Shown: positions 1 to 10,566, counted from the first letter of the stretch. The stretch is 64,000 nt of DNA from DATKPC01 sp035524275 (GCA_035524275.1 DATKPC010000049.1:1-64000), one strand, 5' to 3'. The notes: a model not told the origin generated them from the sequence alone. Numbers and translations: made by a program.

Positions 1-509
1 CCATCGCTCGCTCGCCTTTGCAAGACATCGCCCATGCTTAGATGGCGCCCCGATCGGACGACTCGGCACCGGGCGTTAGTGAAGGGCCGCTCCTGGCCGA
101 CCGCCGCAGTTCAGGCGTCAAAGGGGAACGACTGGTAACACCAGACAGCGGTCGAGCTTTCGTCCGGCGCGAAGGCCCGCATCGGGCCGACACGCGACCT
201 CGACTGCCTTCCCCGAAACGGGCATCGCGAGGAATTCTCGCATCGCTTTAGGACGGTCAGCGCGACCGTAGAAATGCCGCTGCGGTGCGCTTGTCGACTC
301 CGGACCGTCACGCAAGTCGGTGCAACCTGCTCCAAGCTGGCATCGTGACTCGAAAGCGCGACGGATCAGCGACGCATTGAGCAAATCGTGTTGGATAAGT
401 CAACGAACCATTAAGTTCGACCGTGAAACGTTCCTTCGAACTGTGCGAGGAACGGCGCCTCGAATCGCGCTCAAAAAACTTCTAAATCGTTGTTTTTATT
501 GGCTCTTAC
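1..509. other. Intergenic stretch with no supported gene
   Basis: I see no gene here. Short open frames exist on both strands but show no recognisable protein, no membrane segment and no convincing ribosome binding site. The last ~130 bases are richer in A/T than the surroundings and contain a 7-bp inverted repeat (AGTTCGA at 414-420, TCGAACT at 436-442). The stretch lies downstream of the minus-strand tRNA-Ser gene, so it may hold that transcript's 3' end, but there is no clean stem plus T-run. Confidence 0.6.
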
Positions 510-603
510 TGGCGGAGACGGACGGATTCGAACCGTCGACACGAGTTTTTGCTCATGTGCTCCCTTAGCAGGGGAGTGCCTTCGACCACTCGGCCACGTC
601 TCC
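510..603 (-). tRNA. tRNA-Ser (anticodon GCU)
   Basis: On the minus strand the sequence folds as a class II tRNA. The 7-bp acceptor stem is GGAGACG/CGTCTCC, followed by a G discriminator and an encoded CCA at 512-510. The D-arm contains GGCCGAGTGGTC and the T-arm contains GGTTCGAATCC. The anticodon stem-loop reads CCCCTGCTAAGGG around the GCT anticodon, which decodes AGC/AGU serine codons. A long variable arm is present, as expected for tRNA-Ser. It lies just downstream of lysC on the same strand; this tRNA-Ser/lysC neighbourhood is familiar from Burkholderiales chromosomes. Confidence 0.95.
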
Positions 604-715
604 GGTCCTGAACCGGTGGGTCGGCGCCGGAGCGCCAACCGTCAAAGCAAGCTTTACTGCGATCGGGGAGCGCACCCGCTCGGGCCGCAACCCCCGGTCA
701 CCCCGACGACCCGAG

Positions 716-741
716 AAAAAAATACGACGCGAGCCGGTCGA
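716..741 (-). terminator. Possible weak terminator of lysC
   Basis: Reading the minus strand downstream of the lysC stop, a short imperfect hairpin (CGAC, 7-nt loop, GTCG) is followed by TATTTTTTT. The stem is only 4-5 bp, so this is a weak candidate. Confidence 0.3.
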
Positions 742-792
742 CAAGTCTAGTTGCGCCGCACACCACGGTCAACGCGCCCCGCGGCGCCGGCC

Positions 793-2049
793 TCAGGCGA
801 CTGCGTGGTCGAGCCCGAAGGCCCGATGCAGCGCCCGCACCGCAAGTTCCATGTACTTGTCGTCGACCACGACCGAGATCTTGATTTCGCTCGTCGAGAT
901 CATCTGAATGTTGATCCCTTCCTCCGAAAGCGTCTTGAACATCAGGCTCGCGATGCCGACATGCGAGCGCATCCCGATACCGACGACCGACACCTTGCAG
1001 ATCTTCGGATCGCCGACGATCTGCGCCGCGCCGACGCTCGCCTTCACCTTCGAGTTCAGGACGTCCATCGCCTTCGCGTACTCGTTCCGGTGCACCGTGA
1101 ACGAGAAGTCGGTCGTGCCCTCGACGCTGGTGTTCTGGATGATCATGTCCACGTCGATGTTCGCGTCGGCGACCTGGCCCAGGATCTGGAAGGCGATCCC
1201 GGGCCGATCGGGCACGCGCGTCAGCGTGATCTTGGCCTCGTCGCGCGAGAACGCGATGCCGGAAATGACCGCCTGTTCCATCTTGGTGTCTTCCTCGAAC
1301 GTGATCAGGGTGCCCGAATCCGCTTCTTCGGCAAGCGGCAGCAGCGCGTCCGTCATGCTGGAGAGCACGCGCAATCGGACGCGGTACTTGCCGGCGAACT
1401 CGACCGAGCGGATCTGCAGGACCTTCGATCCGAGGCTCGCCATCTCCAGCATTTCCTCGAACGTGATCGTGCGCAGCCGGCGCGCCTCGGCGACGATCCG
1501 CGGATCGGTCGTGTAGACGCCGTCGACGTCGGTGTAGATCAGGCACTCGTCGGCCTTCAGCGCCGCGGCCAGCGCGACGGCCGAGGTGTCGGAGCCGCCG
1601 CGACCCAGGGTCGTGATGTTCCCTTCCTCGTCCTGGCCCTGGAACCCGGCGACGACGACGACGCGTCCCGCATCCAGGTCGCGTCGGATGTTCTGCTCGT
1701 CGATCGACAGGATGCGCGCCTTGGTGAAGGCGCTGTCGGTCCGCACGCGGACCTGCGCGCCGGTGTAGCTGCGCGCGTCGACGCCGATTGCCTTCAGGGC
1801 CATCGCGACGAGCCCGATCGTCACCTGCTCGCCGGTCGCGGCGATGACGTCGAGCTCGCGCGGGTCCGGCTCCTTCTGCAGTTCCTTTGCCAGCGCGATC
1901 AGGCGGTTCGTCTCGCCGCTCATCGCCGACACGACGACGACGAGCTGGTGGCCGGCGCGCGACCATTTTGCGATCCGCTGCGCGACCTGCCGGATGCGCT
2001 CCGGCGAGCCCACCGAGGTCCCGCCGTACTTTTGAACGATGAGCGCCAT
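793..2049 (-). CDS. lysC: Aspartate kinase
   Basis: Aspartate kinase phosphorylates L-aspartate to aspartyl-4-phosphate, the entry step to lysine, threonine, methionine and diaminopimelate. The 418-residue product begins MALIVQKYGG, with the family's K-Y-G-G-T-S-V nucleotide/substrate motif at residues 7-13. An N-terminal amino-acid-kinase domain is followed by two ACT regulatory domains in roughly the last 150 residues. An upstream in-frame start would add 8 residues, but the ATG at 2049 gives the standard N-terminus. The length matches monofunctional, feedback-regulated enzymes. It follows tilS on the same strand with a 33-bp gap, so the two may be co-transcribed. It is an ordinary housekeeping gene. 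Confidence 0.97.
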   Translation of the reverse strand: MALIVQKYGGTSVGSPERIRQVAQRIAKWSRAGHQLVVVVSAMSGETNRLIALAKELQKEPDPRELDVIAATGEQVTIGLVAMALKAIGVDARSYTGAQVRVRTDSAFTKARILSIDEQNIRRDLDAGRVVVVAGFQGQDEEGNITTLGRGGSDTSAVALAAALKADECLIYTDVDGVYTTDPRIVAEARRLRTITFEEMLEMASLGSKVLQIRSVEFAGKYRVRLRVLSSMTDALLPLAEEADSGTLITFEEDTKMEQAVISGIAFSRDEAKITLTRVPDRPGIAFQILGQVADANIDVDMIIQNTSVEGTTDFSFTVHRNEYAKAMDVLNSKVKASVGAAQIVGDPKICKVSVVGIGMRSHVGIASLMFKTLSEEGINIQMISTSEIKISVVVDDKYMELAVRALHRAFGLDHAVA

Positions 2050-2082
2050 GGCAGCGCGATTCCCGACGAGCAAAACCGCGGA

Positions 2083-3648
2083 TTATATAAGGCCGCCGTG
2101 GAGGCCCTGCCCGGCCTCGTCGGCCATCCATTCGAGGCGGACGCGCCGCCCGCCGGAGCCGACCCGACGCGCATCGGCGCCTACACCGGCCACGTAGAGC
2201 AGGTCCGGACCGGCCCAGACGAGCGGCAGCGCGCGGCGCGCCGGTGCCGCGACGCCGCACTCCTGGTAGACCTGCTTCAGCGTCTTCGACGGCCGCGCCG
2301 GATGCGGCTTGAAGCGCTCGCCCCCATGCCGCCCGCGGACTTCGAGTTCTGCGCCGCGCAGCCAGTCGGCATCGAACCCCTGCCCTTGCGTCGAAATGAA
2401 GCGCAGGCGTCCGGACCATCCCGGCACCGCGATTTCCGCTTCGCCGTCCCAGCGCAGGCGTGCCGTGTCCGGCGCCGGCGCGACCACGTCACGGGCGGTA
2501 CGCAGGTGCCGCGCATCCCGCCGCTCGACGCGCAACACGCCGTGGGCGCACAGGATCGTCGCGTCACCCAAGTCGACCCGCTGCGCGGCGCGCAACGGCG
2601 CAGCGAGGAGCGCGTCGATCGCGCCCTGCAGCCGCCCGCGCGCGGGCGCCTCGAAGCCGGCGCGCGCAAGCCAGGCCCGCAGCACGTGGGCGCGCCGCCC
2701 TTCGGCAAGGGCGCGCCACGGCGCAAGGCGCAGGCTGGCGGCGCCGGCGTCGGCCGCGCAACGAAGGAGATCCTCGAGCGCGACATCGTTCAGCGTGGCC
2801 GCCATTTCGGCGACGAGATCGATCGAGCGCGCGGCGGCGCGCCGAAAACCGCGGCGAATGCCGGCCAACGTCGGAAGGACCTCGTGACGCAACGCGCTCC
2901 GGTCGACCTCGATCGAGCGATTCGAGGGATCCTCGATCCACGAGAGCCGGTGGCGTCGCGCAAAAGCCTCGATCGACGAACGCTCCACGTCCAACAGCGG
3001 GCGCAGCAGCCTCGTTCCTGCCGGCAGCCCGGGGTCCAGGGGACGGCACGGCGAGGGGCCGGCGAGACCCTGGGGCCCGGCACCGCGCAGCCACTGCAAC
3101 AGGAAGCCTTCGATGCGGTCGTCGGCATGGTGCGCGGTCATCACGGCGTCGAAGCCCTGCTGCCGCGCGACGTCGGCCAGCGCCGTGTAGCGGGCGCGGC
3201 GGGCCGCGTCCTCGGTCCCGCGCCCGGAACGGACGACGCGGACCCGGCGCAGGATGAATTCGAGGTGGCGGGACGCGCAGTGGCTCCGAGCATGTTCCGC
3301 CCACGCATCGGCCTGCGGGAGCAGCCCGTGGTGGACGTGGATCGCGGCCAGGCGGCCGATGGGGGACCCGCGACGCGCGCGCGCGAGGGTGGCGAGTTCC
3401 AGCAGGACGGTGGAGTCGCAGCCGCCGCTGAAAGCCACGGCGAGCGAGAGCTTCGCCGGTTCCACCGCGGCGTTGCCCTGCCCCGCGCGCTGCTGCGACG
3501 AGACGGCAAAACGGGGATCCGCCGGAGCCTGCGCCAGCCGACGCAAGGCCTGGGAGAATGCGGCGAGCAGCGGCGCGTCGGCGTTGGCGGCGCGCGCCGC
3601 CCGCGGGGCCTCAGCCTTCCTCGACGCCGGTTTCCTTGAACTTGCCAT
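2083..3648 (-). CDS. tilS: tRNA(Ile)-lysidine synthetase
   Basis: TilS converts C34 of the CAU-anticodon tRNA-Ile to lysidine using ATP and lysine, which lets it read AUA. The 521-residue product carries the PP-loop ATPase signature SGGCDST at residues 74-80, followed by the N-type ATPase domain. The C-terminal part matches the TilS substrate-binding and C-terminal domains (for example the GGERFKP segment). The N-terminal ~65 residues before the PP-loop domain are Ala/Arg-rich and longer than usual, so the true start could lie further in. The gene overlaps the 3' end of accA by 38 bp if the first ATG is used, indicating tight coupling. Confidence 0.93.
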   Translation of the reverse strand: MASSRKPASRKAEAPRAARAANADAPLLAAFSQALRRLAQAPADPRFAVSSQQRAGQGNAAVEPAKLSLAVAFSGGCDSTVLLELATLARARRGSPIGRLAAIHVHHGLLPQADAWAEHARSHCASRHLEFILRRVRVVRSGRGTEDAARRARYTALADVARQQGFDAVMTAHHADDRIEGFLLQWLRGAGPQGLAGPSPCRPLDPGLPAGTRLLRPLLDVERSSIEAFARRHRLSWIEDPSNRSIEVDRSALRHEVLPTLAGIRRGFRRAAARSIDLVAEMAATLNDVALEDLLRCAADAGAASLRLAPWRALAEGRRAHVLRAWLARAGFEAPARGRLQGAIDALLAAPLRAAQRVDLGDATILCAHGVLRVERRDARHLRTARDVVAPAPDTARLRWDGEAEIAVPGWSGRLRFISTQGQGFDADWLRGAELEVRGRHGGERFKPHPARPSKTLKQVYQECGVAAPARRALPLVWAGPDLLYVAGVGADARRVGSGGRRVRLEWMADEAGQGLHGGLI

Positions 3649-4585
3649 AGGCGAGAAGCCGCGTGTGGCGGGCCGCCAGCAGCTCGCGCGGCTTCATGTC
3701 CTGGAATTGCCGCAGGCTGTCGCCAAGCGCCCGCTTGAGCATCACCGACATCTGCTTCGGATCGCGGTGTGCGCCACCGAGCGGCTCGGAGACGATCTTG
3801 TCGATCAGGCCCAGGGCCTTCAGGCGATGCGCCGTCAGTCCGAGCGCCTCGGCCGCGTCGGCGGCGCGGTCGGCGCTCTTCCAGAGGATCGAGGCGCAAC
3901 CCTCCGGCGAAATCACCGAATACGTCGCGAACTGCAGCATCAGCACGGTATCGGCGACCGCGATCGCCAGCGCGCCGCCGGATCCGCCCTCGCCGATGAT
4001 TGTCGTGACGATCGGGACCCTGAGCTGCGACATCACGTACAGGTTGTGCCCGATCGCCTCCGACTGCCCGCGTTCCTCCGCATCGACGCCCGGATAGGCG
4101 CCCGGCGTGTCGACGAACGTGAAGATCGGCAGGCCGAACTTCTCCGCGAGCTGCATCAGGCGGAGCGCCTTGCGATAGCCCTCGGGCTTCGGCATCCCGA
4201 AGTTGCGCAGCGCCCGCTCCTTCGTGTCGCGTCCCTTCTGGTGCCCGATCACCATCACCGCCTGGCCGTTGAACCGGGCCAGCCCGCCGACGATCGACAG
4301 GTCATCGGAGAACGAGCGATCGCCGTGGAGCTCGTGGAAGTCGGTGAAGATGTCGCCGACATAGTCGAGCGTGTACGGCCGCTGCGGATGCCGCGCGAGC
4401 AGCGCGACCTGCCATGGCGTGAGCTTGGCGTAGATCTCCTTCAGCAGCGCCTGCGCCTTCACCTCGAGGCGCGAGATCTCCTCGGTAATGTCGACGGCGG
4501 AGTCGTCCTGGACGAAGCGCAACTCCTCGATCTTGGCTTCCAGGTCGGCAATCGGCTGCTCGAACTCGAGATAGGTTGTCTTCAC
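3611..4585 (-). CDS. accA: Acetyl-CoA carboxylase carboxyltransferase subunit alpha
   Basis: AccA forms the carboxyltransferase with AccD and transfers CO2 from carboxybiotin to acetyl-CoA to make malonyl-CoA for fatty acid synthesis. The 324-residue product has the family's usual length. Its N-terminus is VKTTYLEFEQPIADLEAKIE, so I place the start at a GTG (4585), because family members begin M-K-T-T at exactly this point. The crotonase-like core includes the GEGGSGGALAI glycine motif that lines the acyl-CoA site. The gene sits upstream of tilS and lysC on the same strand. Confidence in the function is very high; the GTG start is inferred by family comparison. Confidence 0.97.
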   Translation of the reverse strand: MKTTYLEFEQPIADLEAKIEELRFVQDDSAVDITEEISRLEVKAQALLKEIYAKLTPWQVALLARHPQRPYTLDYVGDIFTDFHELHGDRSFSDDLSIVGGLARFNGQAVMVIGHQKGRDTKERALRNFGMPKPEGYRKALRLMQLAEKFGLPIFTFVDTPGAYPGVDAEERGQSEAIGHNLYVMSQLRVPIVTTIIGEGGSGGALAIAVADTVLMLQFATYSVISPEGCASILWKSADRAADAAEALGLTAHRLKALGLIDKIVSEPLGGAHRDPKQMSVMLKRALGDSLRQFQDMKPRELLAARHTRLLAYGKFKETGVEEG

Positions 4586-4607
4586 GATGGCAACCACCCT
4601 AGATGAC

Positions 4608-5257
4608 TCAATATTCGACCGGAACGGGGTCCAGGCTTCGCCACAGGTACCACGTTGCGACGCTGCGGTACGGCGCCCAGCGCTGCCCCAGCGTCGCCAC
4701 CCGCGCGCGGCCGGCACGTGCCAGCAGCTCTTCGACGGGATCGCCGTCGAAGTAATGGCGGCTCACCGCCTTCAGCAACCCGAGATCGTCGAGCGGCAGG
4801 ACATCCGGGCGCATCAGGTTGAAGATCAGGAACATCTCGGCCGTCCAGCGGCCGATGCCCCGGATGTCGGTCAGACAGGTTATCACTTCCTCGTCGGGCA
4901 TCGCGGCCAGCCGCGCCGGCTCGACGCGACCGGAGGCGAAGTGGCGGGCGAGGTCGCGCAGGTACTCGACCTTGCGATCCGACAGGCCGCAGCGGCGCAG
5001 TGTCGCGGCGCGGCGGCGCAGCAGCGCATCCGGCGTCATCTGCACGCAGGTGCCATGCAGCCGGCCCCAGATGGCATCGGCGGCCTTCACGGAGATCTGC
5101 TGGCCCACGATCGAGCGCACCAGCGTATGGAACGCGTCACCGCGCGAAGTGATCGCGACGCGCGGGTGGCGCCGCATGATCGCCGCCAGGGTCGGGTCGG
5201 ACCGCGCGAGGTGGCGGCGCGCCTGCGCCCAGTACGCGGGCCGCGCGCGCGCGGCCG

Positions 5258-5273
<16 letters not shown>
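4608..5273 (-). CDS. DNA-3-methyladenine glycosylase II (HhH-GPD superfamily)
   Basis: This is a base-excision repair glycosylase of the AlkA type that removes 3-methyladenine and other alkylated purines from DNA. The 221-residue product shows the helix-hairpin-helix (residues ~133-150, DIRGIGRWTAEMF) followed by a catalytic aspartate in PLDDLG (about residue 162/163), the HhH-GPD hallmark. It lacks the N-terminal domain of E. coli AlkA and so resembles the short bacterial form. The start is a GTG that overlaps the end of cysS by 16 bp, so translation is probably coupled. The exact substrate range cannot be read from sequence. Confidence 0.9.
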
Positions 5274-6649
<1,376 letters not shown>

Positions 6650-6863
6650 GGCGCGGCGGGTCCCCGGCGGGTGGCAGGTCGGCGTCCCGATCCGCCTCGC
6701 TTCGGATCGCCGCGCCGCCTGGAGGCGGCCGCGACGCCCGAGGCGAAAGATCCCGCAGACAAGTTCATTGGTAGACTGGGCCGATGAGTATAAGGCTCCC
6801 GTGCCCGCCCCTGCCCGCTCCGGTGCCACGCGCCGCCCGGATAGCGCGACCGGCCGCACGACG

Positions 6864-7448
6864 ATGACGCCGGCACGCGGTTCTCTCGCCCTCATTGCAC
6901 GCGCCGCCGGCGGTCGGGTGCTTGCCGCTGCGCTGGCCCTGTGCGTCGCGACGGCCGCGCGCGCGCAATCCTCGGTCCTGGTCCCGGAGCCGCAGTCGGA
7001 AGCCGCGGAAGTCGCCAAGCTGATGCGGTCGGGGCAGGAGGCGAAGGCGCTGGAACGAGCCGAAACGGTCATCCGGGCGCAGCCTCGCAACCTTCAGGTG
7101 CGGTTCATGCGGGCCGTGATGCTCGGCGACCTGGACCGCCGCGACGAAGCCATTGCGGAGTACGAGAAACTGACGCAGGAATACCCGGAGCTCCCGGAGC
7201 CCTACAACAACCTCGCGGTCCTGCTGGCCGCGCAGGGCAAGCTCACGCAGGCGGAGGCACTGCTGCAACACGCGCTCGTCGCGCAGCCGGACTATGCGAC
7301 GGCCTACGAGAACCTGGGCGACGTCCACTTGGCGCGCGCCGTCGATGCCTACGAGCGCGCCGCGCGCCACGATGCCGGCAATGCGGCCCTGAAGGCCAAG
7401 CTCGACGCGACGCGCGCGCTGCTCGCGAAGCTGCGCCCTTCGCGCTGA
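6864..7448 (+). CDS. Exported TPR-repeat protein
   Basis: The 194-residue product begins with a basic N-terminus and a hydrophobic stretch ending in A-R-A-Q (residues ~20-35), consistent with a Sec signal peptide and a periplasmic location. The mature part has about four tetratricopeptide-like helical pairs (LMRSGQEAKALERAETVIRA; MLGDLDRRDEAIAEYEKL; VLLAAQGKLTQAEALLQHAL; YATAYENLGDVHLARAVDAY). TPRs mediate protein-protein contacts; no catalytic motif is visible. It sits between cysS and two cyclophilin genes, a position where many Burkholderiales carry a similar TPR protein. Several upstream start codons are possible; this ATG is chosen because it directly precedes the signal peptide. Confidence 0.8.
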   Translation: MTPARGSLALIARAAGGRVLAAALALCVATAARAQSSVLVPEPQSEAAEVAKLMRSGQEAKALERAETVIRAQPRNLQVRFMRAVMLGDLDRRDEAIAEYEKLTQEYPELPEPYNNLAVLLAAQGKLTQAEALLQHALVAQPDYATAYENLGDVHLARAVDAYERAARHDAGNAALKAKLDATRALLAKLRPSR

Positions 7449-7500
7449 AGGCGGCGTCCGGTCGCGTTCCGCGGTACGATGCATCGTTTATCCGGCAACC

Positions 7501-7530
7501 CTGCCAGCCGCCGACCTGCCAGCCGCCGAC
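7501..7530 (+). repeat. 15-bp direct tandem repeat (2 copies)
   Basis: Two perfect adjacent copies of CTGCCAGCCGCCGAC (7501-7515 and 7516-7530) lie in the leader upstream of the exported cyclophilin gene. No function is evident. Confidence 0.9.
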
Positions 7531-7558
7531 TGGGCTCGGCGCGGCCTGATCAAGCCCG

Positions 7559-8230
7559 ATGAAAAAAACCTTCAGCACCCGACGCGCCGCCGGCGTACGT
7601 CCGTCCATCGACGCCGCGCGCCGCCGCCTCGGCGTGGCGGCGGCCGCTTCCATCGCAACCCTTGGCGCGCTTCCGCTAGGCGTGCTGCCGTTTGCCGCGC
7701 GGTCCGCCGAGAGCGCCGAGAGCGCCGCCGCCGTGCGGCCACGCGTCCGGTTCGAGACGTCGCTCGGCGCCTTCGTCGTCGAACTGCAGCCCGACAAGGC
7801 GCCGAAGTCGTGCGCCAACTTCCTGGACTACGCGAAGAGCGGTTTCTACGACGGCACCGTCTTCCACCGCGTGATCAAGGAGTTCATGATCCAGGGCGGC
7901 GGCTTCACGACCAACATGGTGCAGAAGCCGACGCGGCCGCCGATCGCCATCGAGAGCAACAATGGGCTGAAGAACGTACGTGGCGCGCTCGCGATGGCGC
8001 GTACCGGCGATCCGAATTCGGCGACGGCACAGTTCTTCGTCAACGTCGTCGACAATCCGTTCCTCGATTATCCCGGCCGCGACGGCTTCGGCTACGCGGT
8101 CTTCGGCTCGGTCGTCGAAGGCATGGACGTGGTGGACCGGATTCGCGACGTCGAGACCGCGAGCTTCGGTCCGTTCCGCGACGTGCCGAAGGCGCCGGTC
8201 GTCATCAAGTCGGCGCGCATCCTGAAGTAG
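7559..8230 (+). CDS. Peptidyl-prolyl cis-trans isomerase, cyclophilin type, exported
   Basis: This cyclophilin catalyses proline isomerisation during folding. The product has 223 residues. Residues ~1-50 form an export signal with an RRR group followed by a long alanine-rich hydrophobic stretch; a Tat signal is possible but not certain. The remainder is a complete bacterial cyclophilin with FHRVIKEFMIQGG (active-site Arg, Phe, Gln) and ATAQFFVNVVDN. The protein is therefore predicted periplasmic. It is followed 50 bp later by a second, cytoplasmic cyclophilin gene, an arrangement common in betaproteobacteria. Confidence 0.93.
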   Translation: MKKTFSTRRAAGVRPSIDAARRRLGVAAAASIATLGALPLGVLPFAARSAESAESAAAVRPRVRFETSLGAFVVELQPDKAPKSCANFLDYAKSGFYDGTVFHRVIKEFMIQGGGFTTNMVQKPTRPPIAIESNNGLKNVRGALAMARTGDPNSATAQFFVNVVDNPFLDYPGRDGFGYAVFGSVVEGMDVVDRIRDVETASFGPFRDVPKAPVVIKSARILK

Positions 8231-8280
8231 CGCGCGCCGCGCCACCGCACTTCAACCAAACGCTTCCAGGGGATTCATAG

Positions 8281-8784
8281 ATGGTCCGGCTGCATACGAA
8301 CCACGGCACGATCACGCTCGAGCTGGACGCCGCGAAGGCGCCGAAGACGGTCGAGAACTTCCTTTCGTACGTGCGCAGCGGCCACTACGAGAACACGCTC
8401 TTCCACCGCGTCATCAACGGCTTCATGGTCCAGGGCGGCGGCTTCGAGAACGGGATGCGCCAGAAGCCGACCCAGTCGCCGGTCCAGAACGAGGCGGACA
8501 ACGGGCTGCGCAACCAGCGCTACACGATCGCCATGGCGCGCACCTCGGACCCGCATTCGGCGACCGCGCAGTTCTTCATCAACGTCGCCGACAACCATTT
8601 CCTGAACCACACGGCGCCGAACGCGCAAGGCTGGGGCTACTGCGTGTTCGGCCGCGTCATCGAAGGATTCGACGTCGTCGATCGCATCAAGGACGTCCGC
8701 ACGACGCGCCGCGGCATGCACGCGGACGTCCCGGAAGAAGACGTCGTGCTGCTGCGCGCCGAGGAAGTGCCCGACGTTGCCTGA
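8281..8784 (+). CDS. ppiB: Peptidyl-prolyl cis-trans isomerase B (cytoplasmic cyclophilin)
   Basis: The 167-residue protein starts MVRLHTNHGTITLEL and contains the active-site segments LFHRVINGFMVQGGGFE and SATAQFFINVADNHFLN. It has no signal peptide, so it is the cytoplasmic partner of the exported cyclophilin encoded just upstream. Its 3' end overlaps the TTG start of lpxH by 8 bp, so the two are probably one transcript. Confidence 0.95.
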   Translation: MVRLHTNHGTITLELDAAKAPKTVENFLSYVRSGHYENTLFHRVINGFMVQGGGFENGMRQKPTQSPVQNEADNGLRNQRYTIAMARTSDPHSATAQFFINVADNHFLNHTAPNAQGWGYCVFGRVIEGFDVVDRIKDVRTTRRGMHADVPEEDVVLLRAEEVPDVA

Positions 8785-9607
8785 GGCCGGCCAGCCGGGG
8801 GCGGCGCCGCCGGCGCCTGGCGCAGGTGGCGGTCCGGCGTTCGCCGAGCTCGAACTCGCCGACCCGGTCTTCATCTCCGACCTGCACCTGGCGTCCGCCG
8901 CGGAGGCGACGACGCAGGCTTTCCTGCGCTTCTGCACCGACATCGCGCCGGCCTATCGCGAATTGCTGGTCCTCGGCGACCTCTTCGAGTACTGGGCGGG
9001 CGACGACGACCGGGACAGCGAGATCGGTCGCGCCGTCGCCGCGGCGCTGGCCGGCGTCGCGGCAGGCGGCTGCCGCGTGCTCCTGATGCACGGCAACCGC
9101 GATTTCCTCATCGGCGCGCGCTATGCGCAGGCCTGCGGCGCGAGCCTCCTCGACGATCCGGTACGGGCGCGCGTTGCCGCCGCCGGTGGATCGCGCCGCG
9201 GGGCGTCGCTGCTGCTCGCCCATGGCGACCGTTACTGCACTCGGGACACGGCCTACCAGCGGTTCCGGACGCAGGTCCGGAACCCCGCTTGGCAGCAGCA
9301 GTTCCTGGCGCAGCCGCTGGCCGCACGGCATGCGCTGATCGGCAATGCGCGGGCGCAGAGCGAGGCCGGCAAGCGCGAGAAGGCGATGGAGATCATGGAT
9401 GTCACGCCGGAGGCGGTCCTCGAGGACCTTAAGGCCGCCGGGGTCGCGACGATGATCCACGGCCATACGCACCGTCCGGGGCACTACGCCCTCGAGGGCG
9501 GCGCGGACCGCTGGGTGCTGCCGGACTGGGACCTCGGAGCGAATCCGCCGCGCGGCGGCTACCTGGACCTTCGCGGCGCACCCTGGACGTTCGCGCCGGT
9601 CCCCTGA
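8777..9607 (+). CDS. lpxH: UDP-2,3-diacylglucosamine diphosphatase
   Basis: LpxH hydrolyses UDP-2,3-diacylglucosamine to lipid X and UMP in lipid A synthesis, at the cytoplasmic face of the inner membrane. All metallophosphoesterase motifs are present: FISDLHL, LGDLFEYW, HGNRDFLIG, LAHGDRYCTRD and HGHTHRP. The 276-residue product has about 30 residues ahead of the usual N-terminus (Gly/Ala/Pro-rich) because the only visible start is a TTG at 8777 within the end of ppiB; the true start could be slightly different. Its 3' end overlaps the convergent trmJ gene by 49 bp. Confidence 0.93.
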   Translation: MPEAGQPGAAPPAPGAGGGPAFAELELADPVFISDLHLASAAEATTQAFLRFCTDIAPAYRELLVLGDLFEYWAGDDDRDSEIGRAVAAALAGVAAGGCRVLLMHGNRDFLIGARYAQACGASLLDDPVRARVAAAGGSRRGASLLLAHGDRYCTRDTAYQRFRTQVRNPAWQQQFLAQPLAARHALIGNARAQSEAGKREKAMEIMDVTPEAVLEDLKAAGVATMIHGHTHRPGHYALEGGADRWVLPDWDLGANPPRGGYLDLRGAPWTFAPVP

Positions 9608-10476
9608 GCGAGCCCGCGCGCCTTGGCGCGCCGTCCGCCGCGCGACCCGGCCCGCTCGAGCTTGCGCTCCACCATCGCGGCGAAAATCCCGCGCAGCAGC
9701 GCAACGTCCGCGGCCGACGGTTGCGCGCGCGCGAAAAGGCGCCGCAATCGCGCCATCGTGCGGCGCGGCGCCTGCGGGTCGAGGACGCCGAGCGCGACCA
9801 GACCGCGTTCCAGGTGCTCGTGCATGGCCTCGATGTCGCCGACCTTCGGCGGCGGTTCCTCGTCGAAGCGCGACGCGAGCGACGTCTCCGGCGAAACGGC
9901 CAGCTGTGCCATCCGGCACTCGTAGGCCGCCACCTGGACTGCCTGCGCGAGATTCAGGGACGCGAAGCGGGGGTCGGCCCGTATCGCGCAGCTGTAATGG
10001 CAGCGCTCGACATCGCGGTTGCCGAGCCCGGTGCGCTCGGTGCCGAAAACGAACGCGACGTCGCCACGGCCCGCCGCCAGGTGGTCGATCGCGAGGCGCG
10101 CCGCGGATCGGAGGTCGCGCAACGGCGGACCGTATTCGCGATCGTAGCCCGTCATCGCAAAGGACAGCGTGCAGTCGCCCAGCACATCGTCGAGGCTCGC
10201 CGCGACCGCCGCGTCGTCCAGCAGCGGCGCGGCCCCGACGGCCAGCGCCCGCGCCTCGCGGTCCGACTTGAAGTCGGCATCGCGCGGCGCAACGACGACG
10301 AGGCGGTCAAAGCCCATCGTCGCCAGCGCCCGCGCGCTGGCGCCGATGTTTCCCGCATGGCTGGGCTCGACGAGCACGTAGCGTATCGCGCCGACCGCCT
10401 CCGGCAGCGCGGCGTTGTCGTCGGCATCGTCGCGCGACCCCGGCGCCGACGCGTGTCCATCGGGCGTGCCGTTCAC
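9559..10476 (-). CDS. trmJ: tRNA (cytidine/uridine-2'-O-)-methyltransferase TrmJ
   Basis: TrmJ is a SPOUT-class enzyme that 2'-O-methylates position 32 of certain tRNAs using S-adenosylmethionine. The 305-residue product has the TrmJ N-terminus RYVLVEPSHAGNIGASARAL, then FVFGTERTGLGN and LNLAQAVQVAAYE, which form the trefoil-knot cofactor site. A helical tail of about 100 residues follows, as in E. coli TrmJ. The gene is convergent with lpxH and overlaps its last 49 bp, and it is divergent from suhB with a 90-bp intergenic region. trmJ-suhB adjacency is common in proteobacteria. Confidence 0.94.
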   Translation of the reverse strand: MNGTPDGHASAPGSRDDADDNAALPEAVGAIRYVLVEPSHAGNIGASARALATMGFDRLVVVAPRDADFKSDREARALAVGAAPLLDDAAVAASLDDVLGDCTLSFAMTGYDREYGPPLRDLRSAARLAIDHLAAGRGDVAFVFGTERTGLGNRDVERCHYSCAIRADPRFASLNLAQAVQVAAYECRMAQLAVSPETSLASRFDEEPPPKVGDIEAMHEHLERGLVALGVLDPQAPRRTMARLRRLFARAQPSAADVALLRGIFAAMVERKLERAGSRGGRRAKARGLAQGTGANVQGAPRRSR

Positions 10477-10566
10477 CCGGCGGCTCCTGCGCGCCGCGTC
10501 ACCGGCGGGACCCGAATCTCACCCATAATATGCGCCCATTGACCGGAGTCTAGCCTCCCCGTCGCC

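Noticed and set aside
42..251. A 69-codon frame near the left edge
   Set aside because: No ribosome site, no membrane segment or motif, composition like random GC-rich DNA.
751..3639. A 962-codon open frame on the plus strand opposite lysC and tilS
   Set aside because: Arg/Asp/His-rich composition, no recognisable domain, and fully antisense to two well-supported genes; a typical high-GC shadow.
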